The notes beneath the pieces are model-generated. The model saw only the letters and a program-made list of their open reading frames with translations, searched no databases and was not told the origin of the DNA. A DNA stretch of 64,000 nt from NCBI RefSeq assembly GCF_015207735.1, contig NZ_JADEWG010000003.1, positions 109,497 through 173,496 on the forward strand, in the 5' to 3' direction. Below, in pieces: positions 56,586 to 64,000 of this stretch (position 1 is the first letter of the stretch; every line of letters starts with the position of its first letter). The position numbers and the translations under genes were made by a program. Source of the stretch: [Phormidium] sp. LEGE 05292 (GTDB taxonomy: Bacteria; Cyanobacteriota; Cyanobacteriia; Cyanobacteriales; Aerosakkonemataceae).

Positions 56586-56870
56586 ATGAGCGAGATAGGC
56601 GAAAAAAACCAATTTAAGTATGAAGTTGAATTTCCGGGGCTGCCTTTAGCGGTGTATCGAGAAATTGCTGCTCATTTGCGCCAAGTTACTGGGGTAGAAA
56701 CTGGTCTGACACCGCAACAGTCTCAAGATTTTGATTACGATCGGAGTCAAGTGGGAAGTTTGTGGATTGAGTATTTAGCAGCGGCTACTTCAGCTTCTCA
56801 ACAACGGGTAGAGCAAATTTTGGCTTTCTATCAACAACGATACGGCAAAGCAGTAATAGGCAATCATTAA
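56586..56870 (+). CDS. Conserved cyanobacterial small protein, unknown function
   Basis: The 94-residue cytosolic protein has YEVEFPGLPLAVYREIAAHL near the start, GLTPQQSQDFDYDRSQVGSLWI in the middle (D/Y-rich), and a C-terminal helix SQQRVEQILAFYQQRYG. The pattern recalls small cyanobacterial proteins found beside hisS or secretion genes, but I have no name for it. It starts 19 bases after the lipoprotein stop, so it is probably co-transcribed. No metal site or membrane span. Confidence 0.75.
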   Translation: MSEIGEKNQFKYEVEFPGLPLAVYREIAAHLRQVTGVETGLTPQQSQDFDYDRSQVGSLWIEYLAAATSASQQRVEQILAFYQQRYGKAVIGNH

Positions 56871-56934
56871 AAGTAAAAAGGGGAAAGGGAAAATGGGAAA
56901 GGGATTTACCTTTTCCTTTTTCTTTTTCTCCTTA
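56869..56934. terminator. AG-rich/CT-rich imperfect hairpin
   Basis: An A/G-rich run (56869-56903) is roughly complementary to the C/T-rich run 56906-56934, which ends in a T-rich tract. It resembles the element after pyrG and probably ends the upstream transcript before hisS. Confidence 0.45.
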
Positions 56935-56988
56935 ATTCTTTGGCAATGAACTATTACAATGACATTACCAATCAGCAATTATTAAATT

Positions 56989-58284
56989 ATGGGTACGATT
57001 CAAGCTTTACGGGGAACAAGAGATATTTTGCCGGAAGAGGTTGTTTACTGGCAAAAGGTGGAAGCAACAGCTAGGGAAATTTTGGGCAAAGCAGCTTACC
57101 AAGAAATTCGCACTCCAATTTTTGAGGAAACTGGACTTTTTGAGCGTGGCATTGGTGAAGCTACTGATGTAGTTGGCAAGGAGATGTACACTTTTTTAGA
57201 TCGGGGAGAACGTTCTGTTACTTTGCGCCCGGAAGGTACTGCTGGAGTAGTGAGATCTTTTATCGAAAATGGTCTGTTTGCTCAAGGTGGTGTGCAGCGT
57301 CTTTGGTATACTGGGCCGATGTTTCGCTATGAACGTCCGCAAGCTGGAAGGCAAAGGCAGTTTCACCAAATAGGGGTTGAAGTGTTGGGAAGTTCCGATC
57401 CAAGGGCGGATGTGGAAGTTATTGCGATCGCCAATAATATCCTACAATCTTTGGGTTTAAAGTCTTTGCGTCTAGATATTAATTCTTTGGGAAATGCTGA
57501 AGATAGGCAACAATATCGCCAAGCTTTGATTGATTATTTAACTCCTTATAAAAATGAGTTAGATGCTGATTCTCAAGATAGATTAACTCGTAATCCTTTG
57601 CGGATTCTAGATAGTAAGGATGAACGGACTAAGGAAATTTCTCTAAATGCTCCGAGTATTTTAGATCATCTGGGTGTTGATTCTAAACAGCATTTTGACC
57701 AAGTATTACAATTATTAACTGATTTGGGAATTTCTTATCAGTTAAACCATCGGTTAGTGCGAGGTTTGGATTATTATACTCACACGGCTTTTGAAATTAT
57801 TTCTGATGATTTGGGTGCTCAAGCGACGGTTTGTGGCGGTGGCAGATATGATGGTTTGGTGGCAGAATTAGGTGGGCCTGATACGCCTGCGGTGGGTTGG
57901 GCGATCGGTCTGGAAAGATTGATTATTCTGTTGCAAAAATTGCAGGAAAAACCAATACAGTTTCTAGATTTTTACGTAGTTTCCAGAGGCGAAAAAGCCG
58001 AAGCACAAGCATTAATTTTAGGGCAAAAATTGCGCCAAGCAGGGTTTAGTTTAGAATTAGATTTAAGTGGTAGTGCTTTTAAGAAACAGTTTGCCCGTGC
58101 TGATAAAAGTGGGGCTGTTGCTTGCTTGATTTTAGGAGATGAAGAAGCTGAAAATCAAACAGTTAAGTTAAAGTGGATGGCGACGAAAGAACAGCAAACA
58201 ATTTCCCAGATTGATTTGTTAGATAAAGCGGAACAGTTGCGAAAAGAAATTGATAGTTACAGAACTTCTGGCGTAACTAGTTAA
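56989..58284 (+). CDS. hisS: Histidyl-tRNA synthetase
   Basis: The 431-residue class II synthetase charges tRNA-His. Motif 1 region is [19 protein letters not shown], motif 2 is [20 protein letters not shown] (residues about 109-128), and the histidine-specific peptides are [14 protein letters not shown] (near 258) and GGGRYDGLV. Motif 3 is [11 protein letters not shown]. The C-terminal anticodon-binding domain begins near 325 ([17 protein letters not shown]). Length is typical. It is downstream of the small conserved protein after a hairpin; a palindromic repeat follows the stop. Confidence 0.98.
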   Translation: MGTIQALRGTRDILPEEVVYWQKVEATAREILGKAAYQEIRTPIFEETGLFERGIGEATDVVGKEMYTFLDRGERSVTLRPEGTAGVVRSFIENGLFAQGGVQRLWYTGPMFRYERPQAGRQRQFHQIGVEVLGSSDPRADVEVIAIANNILQSLGLKSLRLDINSLGNAEDRQQYRQALIDYLTPYKNELDADSQDRLTRNPLRILDSKDERTKEISLNAPSILDHLGVDSKQHFDQVLQLLTDLGISYQLNHRLVRGLDYYTHTAFEIISDDLGAQATVCGGGRYDGLVAELGGPDTPAVGWAIGLERLIILLQKLQEKPIQFLDFYVVSRGEKAEAQALILGQKLRQAGFSLELDLSGSAFKKQFARADKSGAVACLILGDEEAENQTVKLKWMATKEQQTISQIDLLDKAEQLRKEIDSYRTSGVTS

Positions 58285-58304
58285 GCAATAAACATTGTAG
58301 AACC

Positions 58305-58338
58305 GTTGTAGAGACGTTGTATACAACGTCTCTACAAC
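58305..58338. repeat. GTTGTAGAGACGTTGTA palindrome (copy 2)
   Basis: A perfect 34-base palindrome 21 bases after the hisS stop: GTTGTAGAGACGTTGTA followed by its exact reverse complement. It is the sister of 37806-37833. An ATAAAATTTTTTT tract follows, so it may serve as the hisS terminator. Confidence 0.85.
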
Positions 58339-58420
58339 CAACATAAAATTTTTTTGCTATAATTATAGTACATAAATACTAAAACTTAAATATTTTCTAA
58401 TATTCCCAGGAGAATTAGCA

Positions 58421-58903
58421 ATGAAGCTAATCAATATTGACTTAAAAAATGTTGTAGCTGTTGGCTATGAAGATGACCATTTAGGCTTTTTGATCGATCG
58501 CGGCAACCAGATGGAATATTTAGAAGTTCCTGCGCCTTCTTCTGTTTACGAAGGACTGCAAGAACTTGCCGAAATAGCGAATGAAGAAGACGAAATTCAG
58601 ATGTTGTCAGTGCGATCGACTATGGCATCAGCAATGGGATATGATAAACAAAGAAAAATCTTGCAAATCGAGTTTAATAGCGGTTCAGTTTATCAATATG
58701 CTGATGTGGAATGGGAAACTTGGCAGCGTTTTCTAGACTCGGATTCCAAAGGCAAGTTTTTCAATAAAGAAATCAAAGGACATTATCCTAGCCATTGTTT
58801 AGATGATGGCACTGTGATGGAAACATATACAGTGATATATCCTAAAAATGCGCCAGTAAAAGCAGAAAATTACCAGCCTGTTTCTAGGTTAAAAACCGCC
58901 TAG
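58421..58903 (+). CDS. KTSC-domain protein
   Basis: The 160-residue cytosolic protein has an N-terminal acidic part (KLINIDLKNVVAVGYEDDHLGF) and a C-terminal KTSC domain with SVRSTMASAMGYDKQRKILQIEF, GSVYQYADVEWETWQRFL and SKGKFFNKEIKGHYP. KTSC is a small domain of unknown activity, sometimes fused to RNA or nucleotide-related enzymes. It has a good ribosome site (CAGGAG). Its stop shares CTAG with the stop of the convergent CruP gene. Function unknown. Confidence 0.88.
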   Translation: MKLINIDLKNVVAVGYEDDHLGFLIDRGNQMEYLEVPAPSSVYEGLQELAEIANEEDEIQMLSVRSTMASAMGYDKQRKILQIEFNSGSVYQYADVEWETWQRFLDSDSKGKFFNKEIKGHYPSHCLDDGTVMETYTVIYPKNAPVKAENYQPVSRLKTA

Positions 58904-60441
58904 TAATCACCACCAGAACCATATTTCCACGCATCGATCGATCGTTGCAGGTAATATTGTGGTACTGGTGGTAATTCTTTTATCCAAGGTTGGATATTTG
59001 CGCCTAATTGATTTAGAACTGAATAGGCTGCTAAATTGAAGTAATGTATCAGCCAATCAATTAATGCTAATATGCCAACTTGCGGAATGATTTTAAGTAC
59101 TAATTCTGGGTGAGAAAATTGGGTTTTTAATAAAGCTTTTGTTAAAGCGGGAAACTGTACTACATCTTGGAGAAATGGTTTAAGTACCGAATCTCCGAGA
59201 TTTTCCATTTCTAAAAATACTGCTGAGAGTAACTGGTTAATTTGTTCGGGTGCGACTTTTTGATTTATCCCTACACTCATGGTGCGTTGAAATAACCAAG
59301 TTACGGCTAAATTCGGTTGATATGGTTGTAATAATGATAAATCGTTTTGGCTTATGCGATCGCACTCCAACGCCTGATGAATCCCACTTGTTAACCTCTG
59401 CAAATGACGCACCATTGCACCAAATCCACCAAAACTTAAAGGAGATTGTGCGCCGCTACTATCTCCTACTGGTAAAATGCGATCGAAGGGAATTTTTACC
59501 GGACTTTGGCGATAACTAGGAAAGAGACCAAATAAAGCTCTGACAAATTCTAATTGTGATAATTGTACATTTTGATATTCTGGTAAAAGCCGCAAATATT
59601 CGCCAAAAAACTCTTCTAAACTTGGACGTTGCGGATTAGCATCCAAGTAAGTAAACATATAGGTTGTTCTCCCATCTCTGGCGGGGAAAGCTTCCCAAAA
59701 ATATTGGCATTGATTTTCTAAAGGTGTAAAAGAATAGATTAAATCTCCGGTTTTATTCTCAGGAAAACCTTTAGCGCAAGTTCCTACCACTAAGCAAACA
59801 CTATCGGGTTTTTGTCCTTGTCTTGCTTGTTGCACAATGGGAGAAAAATTCCCCATTGCATCAATTAATAATCTGGTTTTTAAATTTTCACTTGCTTCTA
59901 CCAATATGCCATCTGGGTGAATCACTGCACCTTGGAAAGGTGAATTTTCCAAGAGTTTACCGCCAGCACTCAGAAACTTTAATTTAAGAGTTTCTAAGAG
60001 ATAAACTGGATCGACACCGATGTTGAGAATGTCTGTCACCCAAATGTCTTTACCACCTAAAAAACCGACTCTTGCAGGGTTGTATTGAGTTGCGATCGCC
60101 TTTTCTAATTCCTCTTCAGTCAGCAAATTTAAATCTAAAAATACTTCTAATTCTTTGCGAGAAATGTTCCATTCTTGAGTTCTTCCCCGCAAAATTCCCC
60201 GTTCAATTAAAGCAACTCGCCAACCTAAATTTGCCAAAGCTGCGCCAATAAAAATGCCTAAAGTTCCACCACAAATCACTACATCCCAGTCTAATGTTCC
60301 TAATGGTAAGTCGCTTTGTTTGACTAATTGAGGTATTGGTATGGTATCTTCTTTTAAGGATTGCCAAAGGCGATCGACTCGCCGTAATCCTTCTAAAGCG
60401 TTTCCGGGAATTTGGCTAAGGATTTGTTCAGTTAGAGTCAT
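58900..60441 (-). CDS. cruP: FAD-dependent lycopene cyclase paralogue, CruP type
   Basis: The 513-residue protein has the dinucleotide-binding motif VVICGGTLGIFIGAALA near residue 55 and a following acidic ALIERG. The CruA/CruP hallmark GDSSGAQSPLSFGGFGAM lies near residue 330, then RHLQRLTSGIH. The C-terminal helical 150 residues are as in CruP. CruA cyclises lycopene; CruP is a conserved paralogue in oxygenic phototrophs linked to protection against reactive oxygen, with weak or no cyclase activity reported. The start is ATG 60441 (MTLTEQIL); a GTG at 60468 would add a short hydrophobic stretch. Convergent with KTSC, overlapping by four bases. Confidence 0.8.
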   Translation of the reverse strand: MTLTEQILSQIPGNALEGLRRVDRLWQSLKEDTIPIPQLVKQSDLPLGTLDWDVVICGGTLGIFIGAALANLGWRVALIERGILRGRTQEWNISRKELEVFLDLNLLTEEELEKAIATQYNPARVGFLGGKDIWVTDILNIGVDPVYLLETLKLKFLSAGGKLLENSPFQGAVIHPDGILVEASENLKTRLLIDAMGNFSPIVQQARQGQKPDSVCLVVGTCAKGFPENKTGDLIYSFTPLENQCQYFWEAFPARDGRTTYMFTYLDANPQRPSLEEFFGEYLRLLPEYQNVQLSQLEFVRALFGLFPSYRQSPVKIPFDRILPVGDSSGAQSPLSFGGFGAMVRHLQRLTSGIHQALECDRISQNDLSLLQPYQPNLAVTWLFQRTMSVGINQKVAPEQINQLLSAVFLEMENLGDSVLKPFLQDVVQFPALTKALLKTQFSHPELVLKIIPQVGILALIDWLIHYFNLAAYSVLNQLGANIQPWIKELPPVPQYYLQRSIDAWKYGSGGDY

Positions 60442-60510
60442 GTAAAAAACCAGACTGATTGTTAACACTATTGTACTAGACTTAAGAAGAGTGTGATTGC
60501 TCTGTTTCGA

Positions 60511-60540
60511 GGGCAGATCGATGTTTGTCTGCCCTTTTTC
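60511..60540 (+). terminator. Plus-strand terminator with no upstream gene on that strand
   Basis: GGGCAGA (60511-60517) pairs with TCTGCCC (60528-60534) around a ten-base loop, and TTTTTC follows. On the minus strand no T run follows the stem. The nearest plus-strand gene ends 1.6 kb upstream. It may end a short RNA starting in 60442-60490; a small AGAG/CTCT hairpin precedes it. Confidence 0.6.
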
Positions 60541-60641
60541 TTAAGAATTATTTATAGCTTTAATAAGTAATTATTTTCAGTTAACCCAACAAAAAAGCAA
60601 GTAATACTCGATGCAGTTAGCAATCGCTATAATAATCCAGT

Positions 60642-61745
60642 TTAACTGCAATTAATCTCTAATTGGTGAGGTAAATCAATGTAAAAAGTAGTCCCCTTGC
60701 AGTTAGTTTCAAAACAAATGTCTCCGTCATGTGCTTCAATAATCGATTTGGCGATCGCAGTTCCCAATCCTGTGCCCCCTCGTTTACCATGAGTTACAAA
60801 AGGATCGAATAAATTATCCCTAATAGCTTCTGGTATTCCAGGCCCATTATCGCATATTTGAATTTGGACAAAATTGCCATTATTATTAGCAGTTATTTCT
60901 ATACAACCACCATTACCCTTAAAAGCTTCAACTGCATTACTAATTAAGTTTTGCAAAACTCGCATCAATTTGTTTTCATCAACATTTACTAAAACTTCTG
61001 GTACATCAAATTTGAATTTCACATGAGCATCTTTGAAATAAATTCGATTCAGCTTTTCAAAGTGATCTAATAATGCCGTTAACTTGACAGGTTGTTTCTT
61101 TAAAACTGCATTACCGCTAGCAAATTCTAACGCCTCTTCCGCCATTCCCAACATTCGTTTAACTTGGGCTTGAATGATATCACACCATTCAATTGTATCT
61201 TCATCAGGATGGGTTTCTTTTAACATGGCGCTGGCTAACTGAATGCCTGTTACTGGACTTCTAAAATCATGAATAATGGTATTGACCATTTCTCCAATCA
61301 AAGCCATTTTTTCTTGATAAACCATTTGATTAACATACTGTGCAGTGGTAGCGCGGAGATGACGGATAATATAGCTTAACAACTTGAGAATTACATAGCC
61401 TTTTGTATTATCTAATATTTCCATCAATTGAGTACGAGGAATTTTAGCTATAATTGTATCTGGATAAGCGATCGCCTGAGCACTGCGGGGTTGTCCATCC
61501 AAAACCCCAAATTCCCCAAAAAATTCATTTTGTTTAGCTACAGCAATCACATGATACTTATCACAAGTCGTTATTTTTCTAAACTCCACTTGTCCTGCTA
61601 AAACTAAATATAAATAATCAGGAACATCGTCCTCTTCAAAGACAACCTTTTGTTCGGTATATTTTTCCACAATAGCCATTTGGCATAACTGTGACGCTTG
61701 TGTTGGCTCAAAATAGGAAATAAATTGATGCACTTCCAGTTCCAT
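60642..61745 (-). CDS. Cyclic-nucleotide-domain sensor histidine kinase
   Basis: The 367-residue cytosolic protein has an N-terminal cNMP-binding domain (about 5-125). Its phosphate-binding cassette is FFGEFGVLDGQPRSAQA with Glu78 and Arg87, the residues that normally bind the cyclic phosphate and ribose. The kinase core has the H-box IIHDFRSPVTGIQL (His159), N-box NLISNAVEAF, G1 ICDNGPGIP, F-box LFDPFVTHGKRGGTGLG. It probably phosphorylates an unlinked response regulator depending on cAMP/cGMP or a related ligand. It is a solitary gene. With the CHASE2 cyclase in the same window, a cyclic-nucleotide link is possible but unproven. Confidence 0.9.
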   Translation of the reverse strand: MELEVHQFISYFEPTQASQLCQMAIVEKYTEQKVVFEEDDVPDYLYLVLAGQVEFRKITTCDKYHVIAVAKQNEFFGEFGVLDGQPRSAQAIAYPDTIIAKIPRTQLMEILDNTKGYVILKLLSYIIRHLRATTAQYVNQMVYQEKMALIGEMVNTIIHDFRSPVTGIQLASAMLKETHPDEDTIEWCDIIQAQVKRMLGMAEEALEFASGNAVLKKQPVKLTALLDHFEKLNRIYFKDAHVKFKFDVPEVLVNVDENKLMRVLQNLISNAVEAFKGNGGCIEITANNNGNFVQIQICDNGPGIPEAIRDNLFDPFVTHGKRGGTGLGTAIAKSIIEAHDGDICFETNCKGTTFYIDLPHQLEINCS

Positions 61746-62108
61746 ATTAAGTTCCCTGCTGATTAATACATAGTAATGGTATAATTCTATCCTACGGCAG
61801 ATGTATTAAATAGTTGTACTTTTTAGCTGATTTTAATAAAATTAAGTATTATTTCTTTGGTGACTTGTTACTAAACTAAAGAATTTATCCGCAAAAATCA
61901 GTACTATTTAAAAATGTCTGAAATTTAACTTTAGTAAAATTTCGTAAAAGAATGGCATTGAAAATAATTTCCTTTATTTAACATTTGCAAATTTGTTCGT
62001 TGATTTATTACTTTCTCAACTATCAGGTTGGCTGCTAAGGGCGATCGCAAATATACTAAAATCTTACAACTCAAAGTAGATTGAGTTTTACGGAATGAGG
62101 AGATAGTT
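61746..62108. other. Gap upstream of the small secreted protein
   Basis: 363 AT-rich bases between divergent genes. A HIP1 octamer lies at about 62041 and GAGGAGATAGTT gives the ribosome site of the next gene. I see no RNA, repeat or gene. Confidence 0.5.
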
Positions 62109-62531
62109 ATGAAAAGGCGATCGCTTTTTTACTTAGGAATCAGTTTAGCCGCTTTCGGCGCAAGTTCTTTACAAAAAGTTAACGCCCAACAACGCAGAGG
62201 AATCAGCCGTCGCGTGCAGTTTGCTCCCGGCGCTTCATCATCTGTAATCAATGGTAGTGTAACTTTAGGTAATCAAGATACTTATATTTTTCGGGCTAAC
62301 AAAGGTCAACAAATAACTGCTGATATCACTTGGAAAGGTGAACGTGCTGATGGCAGTAATGAAGAACAAGGACTTTCTGGATTTACTTTTATTACTCCTG
62401 ATGGTAAATCTTACGAGCAGCCACAAGATAACCTTTTTGAAGCTACAACAACGGGAGATTATAAAGTAGTAATTGCACAACCTTATAGATTGAGTAATCC
62501 TCGATATACTTTTAAATTAACTATTCGTTAG
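62109..62531 (+). CDS. Small exported protein with a PPC-like beta domain
   Basis: The 140-residue protein has a signal peptide with a twin Arg/Lys start (KRRSLFYLGISLAAFGASS) and a likely cleavage after VNA. The mature part is a beta sandwich: SVINGSVTLGNQDTYIFRANKGQQITADI, GFTFITPDGK, TTTGDYKVVI and YTFKLTIR. This is the pattern of bacterial pre-peptidase C-terminal (PPC) domains, which often bind carbohydrate or aid secretion. Standing alone it is probably a periplasmic or surface protein. No catalytic residues are seen. Function unknown. Confidence 0.75.
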   Translation: MKRRSLFYLGISLAAFGASSLQKVNAQQRRGISRRVQFAPGASSSVINGSVTLGNQDTYIFRANKGQQITADITWKGERADGSNEEQGLSGFTFITPDGKSYEQPQDNLFEATTTGDYKVVIAQPYRLSNPRYTFKLTIR

Positions 62532-62620
62532 ATCCATCTCCTAATATCCGCCTGCAAATCTATTCGCAGGTGGGATTTTGAGTGTTAAAATTTGACAGTA
62601 ATTACTTCAAATACTATTCC

Positions 62621-62833
62621 ATGAATGTGACTAATTTATTACCAATGCTGCAAACTTTATCTCGTGCTGACAAGTTAAAGGCGATCGAGTTTTTAGCATC
62701 AGAATTAGCTAAAGAAGAAGCAGAAGCACAGCAGAAGCCAAGTTTTTCCAGCGTCACTCTCTATAACTCATTTGAAGCTGCCCATAAATTAGCAACATTG
62801 CTGGAAGAGGACAAGAAAAAAAACAATGCTTGA
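62621..62833 (+). CDS. Small conserved-type protein, possible partner of a lost protease-like gene
   Basis: The 70-residue protein reads MNVTNLLPMLQTLSRADKL, then AIEFLASELAKEEAE and a C-terminal SFEAAHKLATLLEED. It is helical and acidic. Related short proteins are common in cyanobacteria and are often followed by a small aspartic-protease-like gene; here only a 20-codon stub overlaps its end. The frame extends upstream to GTG 62582, but ATG 62621 gives the usual start. No function is known to me. Confidence 0.55.
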   Translation: MNVTNLLPMLQTLSRADKLKAIEFLASELAKEEAEAQQKPSFSSVTLYNSFEAAHKLATLLEEDKKKNNA

Positions 62834-62885
62834 TGCACAAAGATTCCCTTTTATTGAGAAATTCAATGGATTACAACAACGCTAA
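62826..62885 (+). pseudogene. Stub of a retropepsin-like gene start
   Basis: An ATG overlapping the previous stop by eight bases opens 19 codons (MLDAQRFPFIEKFNGLQQR), then TAA. The RFPFIEK start recalls small cyanobacterial clan AA protease-like proteins, whose catalytic LLDTGA is absent here. This is a tentative call based on a short stretch. Confidence 0.3.
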
Positions 62886-63060
62886 GAAATCAGGTGACAA
62901 AGGTACTATTACTATAAGAAATGTTTCCACAACTAGCGGAAGGTAAAGTTTAACTTTATAAATTAGCTTGATTAATTATGTAAATCATGTTGCTGCGATC
63001 AAAATTTTTCAACAAGCACTTTAGAAATAGTCTTTTTTGAGTTGAGAGAGCTTTTTTATT

Positions 63061-63125
63061 GAACCGCGTTCGCGTAGCGTGTGCGTAGCACGTAAGACGC
63101 GATAGCGAAGCGAAACGCGATAGCC
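63061..63125. repeat. GCGTAGCG/GCGAAGCG dispersed repeat
   Basis: GAACCGCGTTCGCGTAGCGT is followed by GTGCGTAGCACG and GATAGCGAAGCGAAACGCG. Mixed direct and inverted GCG-rich units of this type are scattered in intergenic DNA of filamentous cyanobacteria. It lies in the 62886-63176 gap, which is otherwise empty. Confidence 0.75.
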
Positions 63126-63176
63126 TTTTAGGACATGAAGGAAGAGAAGAGAGAGTATTGTTAAGTAGGGAGTTTG

Positions 63177-64000
63177 TTAAATTTTTCCTAATGCGATCGC
63201 TGCATTTTGTCCGCCAAAACCGAAACTAAAACATAGCAAATTCTCAATTTCACTCTGACGCGCAACTCTTACCAAATTCAAATCAAATTCTGATTCTCTT
63301 AAACCTACACAAGGGGGTAAAATACGATCGCGCAACCCCAACAAACTAAAAGCTACTCCCAAAACTCCCGATGCCCCCAATGTATGCCCTGTCGCGCCTT
63401 TTGTCGAACTCACCGCTACTTTTTGGCGAAACAAATATTTAATTAACTGCGCTTCATTGCGATCGTTCAAAACTGTCCCGGTTCCATGAGCATGAATATA
63501 ATCAATATCAATAGCTGAAAGATTGCTGCGTTCTAAACATTGCTTCACCGCATAAATCCCACTTTTCCCACCCACTTCCGGTGCATTAGCATGAAAAGCG
63601 TCTGCTGTCAAGCCAAAACCCAAAACTTCGCCGTAAACCTTTGCCCCTCTCTTTCTAGCTAATTCGGCAGTTTCCAAAACAAAAACCGCCCCACCTTCTC
63701 CTAAAACCAAACCTCCCCGCTGTTTATCGAAAGGATAACCGCCCGTTTGGGCCAAAGCGCCCATCTGCTGAAAACCTGCCAAAGTTAAAGGTGTAATCGG
63801 TGTTTCCACCGCACCTGCGATCGCTCGCTGACATTGCCCAGTTTGAATTAACTCAAAACCCTGTGCTAAAGCCCAAATTCCCGTAGCACAAGCCGCCATT
63901 GGTGCCAAAACCGCCCCAGTCGCCCCAATTTGCCGCGCTGCACAAATTGCCGCCATATTTGGCAAACTCTCAAGCCAAGGGGACTGGGGAGGTGGGGAGG
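63177..64000 (-). CDS. Beta-ketoacyl-ACP synthase (KAS II-like), 5' part cut off by window edge
   Basis: About 274 C-terminal residues are visible and the frame is open to base 64000. The thiolase-fold catalytic triad is present: Cys in PMAACATGIWALA, His in IDYIHAHGTGTVLNDRNEA and His in STKGATGHTLGASG. GGPYP-like AQTGGYPFDKQRGGLVLGEG and the end LLCFSFGFGGQNAAIALG complete the family pattern. It should condense malonyl-ACP with an acyl-ACP. It may be the second, non-FabF KS found in many cyanobacteria; the missing N-terminus and neighbours would decide between fatty-acid and secondary-metabolite use. The edge-proximal residues are Pro-rich (PPPQSPWLESLP). Confidence 0.9.
   Translation of the reverse strand, partial: SPPPQSPWLESLPNMAAICAARQIGATGAVLAPMAACATGIWALAQGFELIQTGQCQRAIAGAVETPITPLTLAGFQQMGALAQTGGYPFDKQRGGLVLGEGGAVFVLETAELARKRGAKVYGEVLGFGLTADAFHANAPEVGGKSGIYAVKQCLERSNLSAIDIDYIHAHGTGTVLNDRNEAQLIKYLFRQKVAVSSTKGATGHTLGASGVLGVAFSLLGLRDRILPPCVGLRESEFDLNLVRVARQSEIENLLCFSFGFGGQNAAIALGKI

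Overview
The window is a piece of chromosome from a filamentous-type cyanobacterium. The evidence is psbO (photosystem II manganese-stabilising protein), a CruP-type lycopene cyclase paralogue, the arginine dihydrolase/ornithine cyclodeaminase AgrE, a CYP120-type P450, an NADPH-thioredoxin reductase fused to thioredoxin (NTRC), a group 3 sigma factor of the SigF type, very frequent GCGATCGC (HIP1) octamers, low GC, and several cyanobacterial intergenic palindromes. The genus cannot be fixed from the sequence alone. No rRNA, tRNA, CRISPR array, IS element or prophage was recognised.

Layout. (1) 1-6.1 kb, minus strand: an extracellular-polysaccharide style run with GT4 (cut by the window edge), GT9, GT4, FkbM methyltransferase and two GT2 genes, with a decayed GT4 fragment between two of them. 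(2) 6.1-10.7 kb: CHASE2 nucleotide cyclase with a DUF928 secreted protein, an alpha/beta hydrolase and a CcmS-like carboxysome chaperone. (3) 11.4-25.7 kb: mostly housekeeping and metabolic genes: aroC with an overlapping metallo-hydrolase, P450, lipoprotein esterase, agrE behind a structured leader, Uma2 nuclease, Nudix hydrolase, cell-wall amidase, pyridoxamine-phosphate-oxidase-like protein, pyrG and a ROK sugar kinase. (4) 25.7-50.3 kb: a locus of very large modular glycosyltransferase/methyltransferase proteins surrounding a type IV pilin-like gene and three tandem methyltransferase genes, interrupted by an ABC permease and NTRC. (5) 50.4-64 kb: TPR-like membrane protein, MORN protein, psbO with long hairpins on both sides, sigF, a proline-rich lipoprotein, hisS, KTSC protein, cruP, a cyclic-nucleotide-domain histidine kinase, small proteins, and a beta-ketoacyl-ACP synthase cut by the right edge.

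The most unusual part is region 4. Three proteins with unrelated catalytic ends (GT9-like, GT61, GT41/OGT-like) begin with the same TPR-type module of about 100 residues. Two other multi-domain GT/methyltransferase proteins end with another shared module of about 120 residues. Two OGT/SPINDLY-type transferases, a TylF-type and several other SAM methyltransferases, and a pilin sit together. My reading, which is inference, is a mix-and-match surface or protein glycan-modification system, possibly acting on the pilin or other exported proteins. The tandem methyltransferases show a clean unequal-crossover signature: the middle gene is a hybrid of its two neighbours.

Other notable items are a crossing pair of stems 5' of agrE, a lipoprotein beside sigF whose C-terminus looks like the PilP/GspC fold, a CHASE2 cyclase with Glu at the purine-selecting position, a palindromic intergenic repeat embedded in frame in the amidase gene, and an orphan terminator near 60.5 kb that may end a small RNA.
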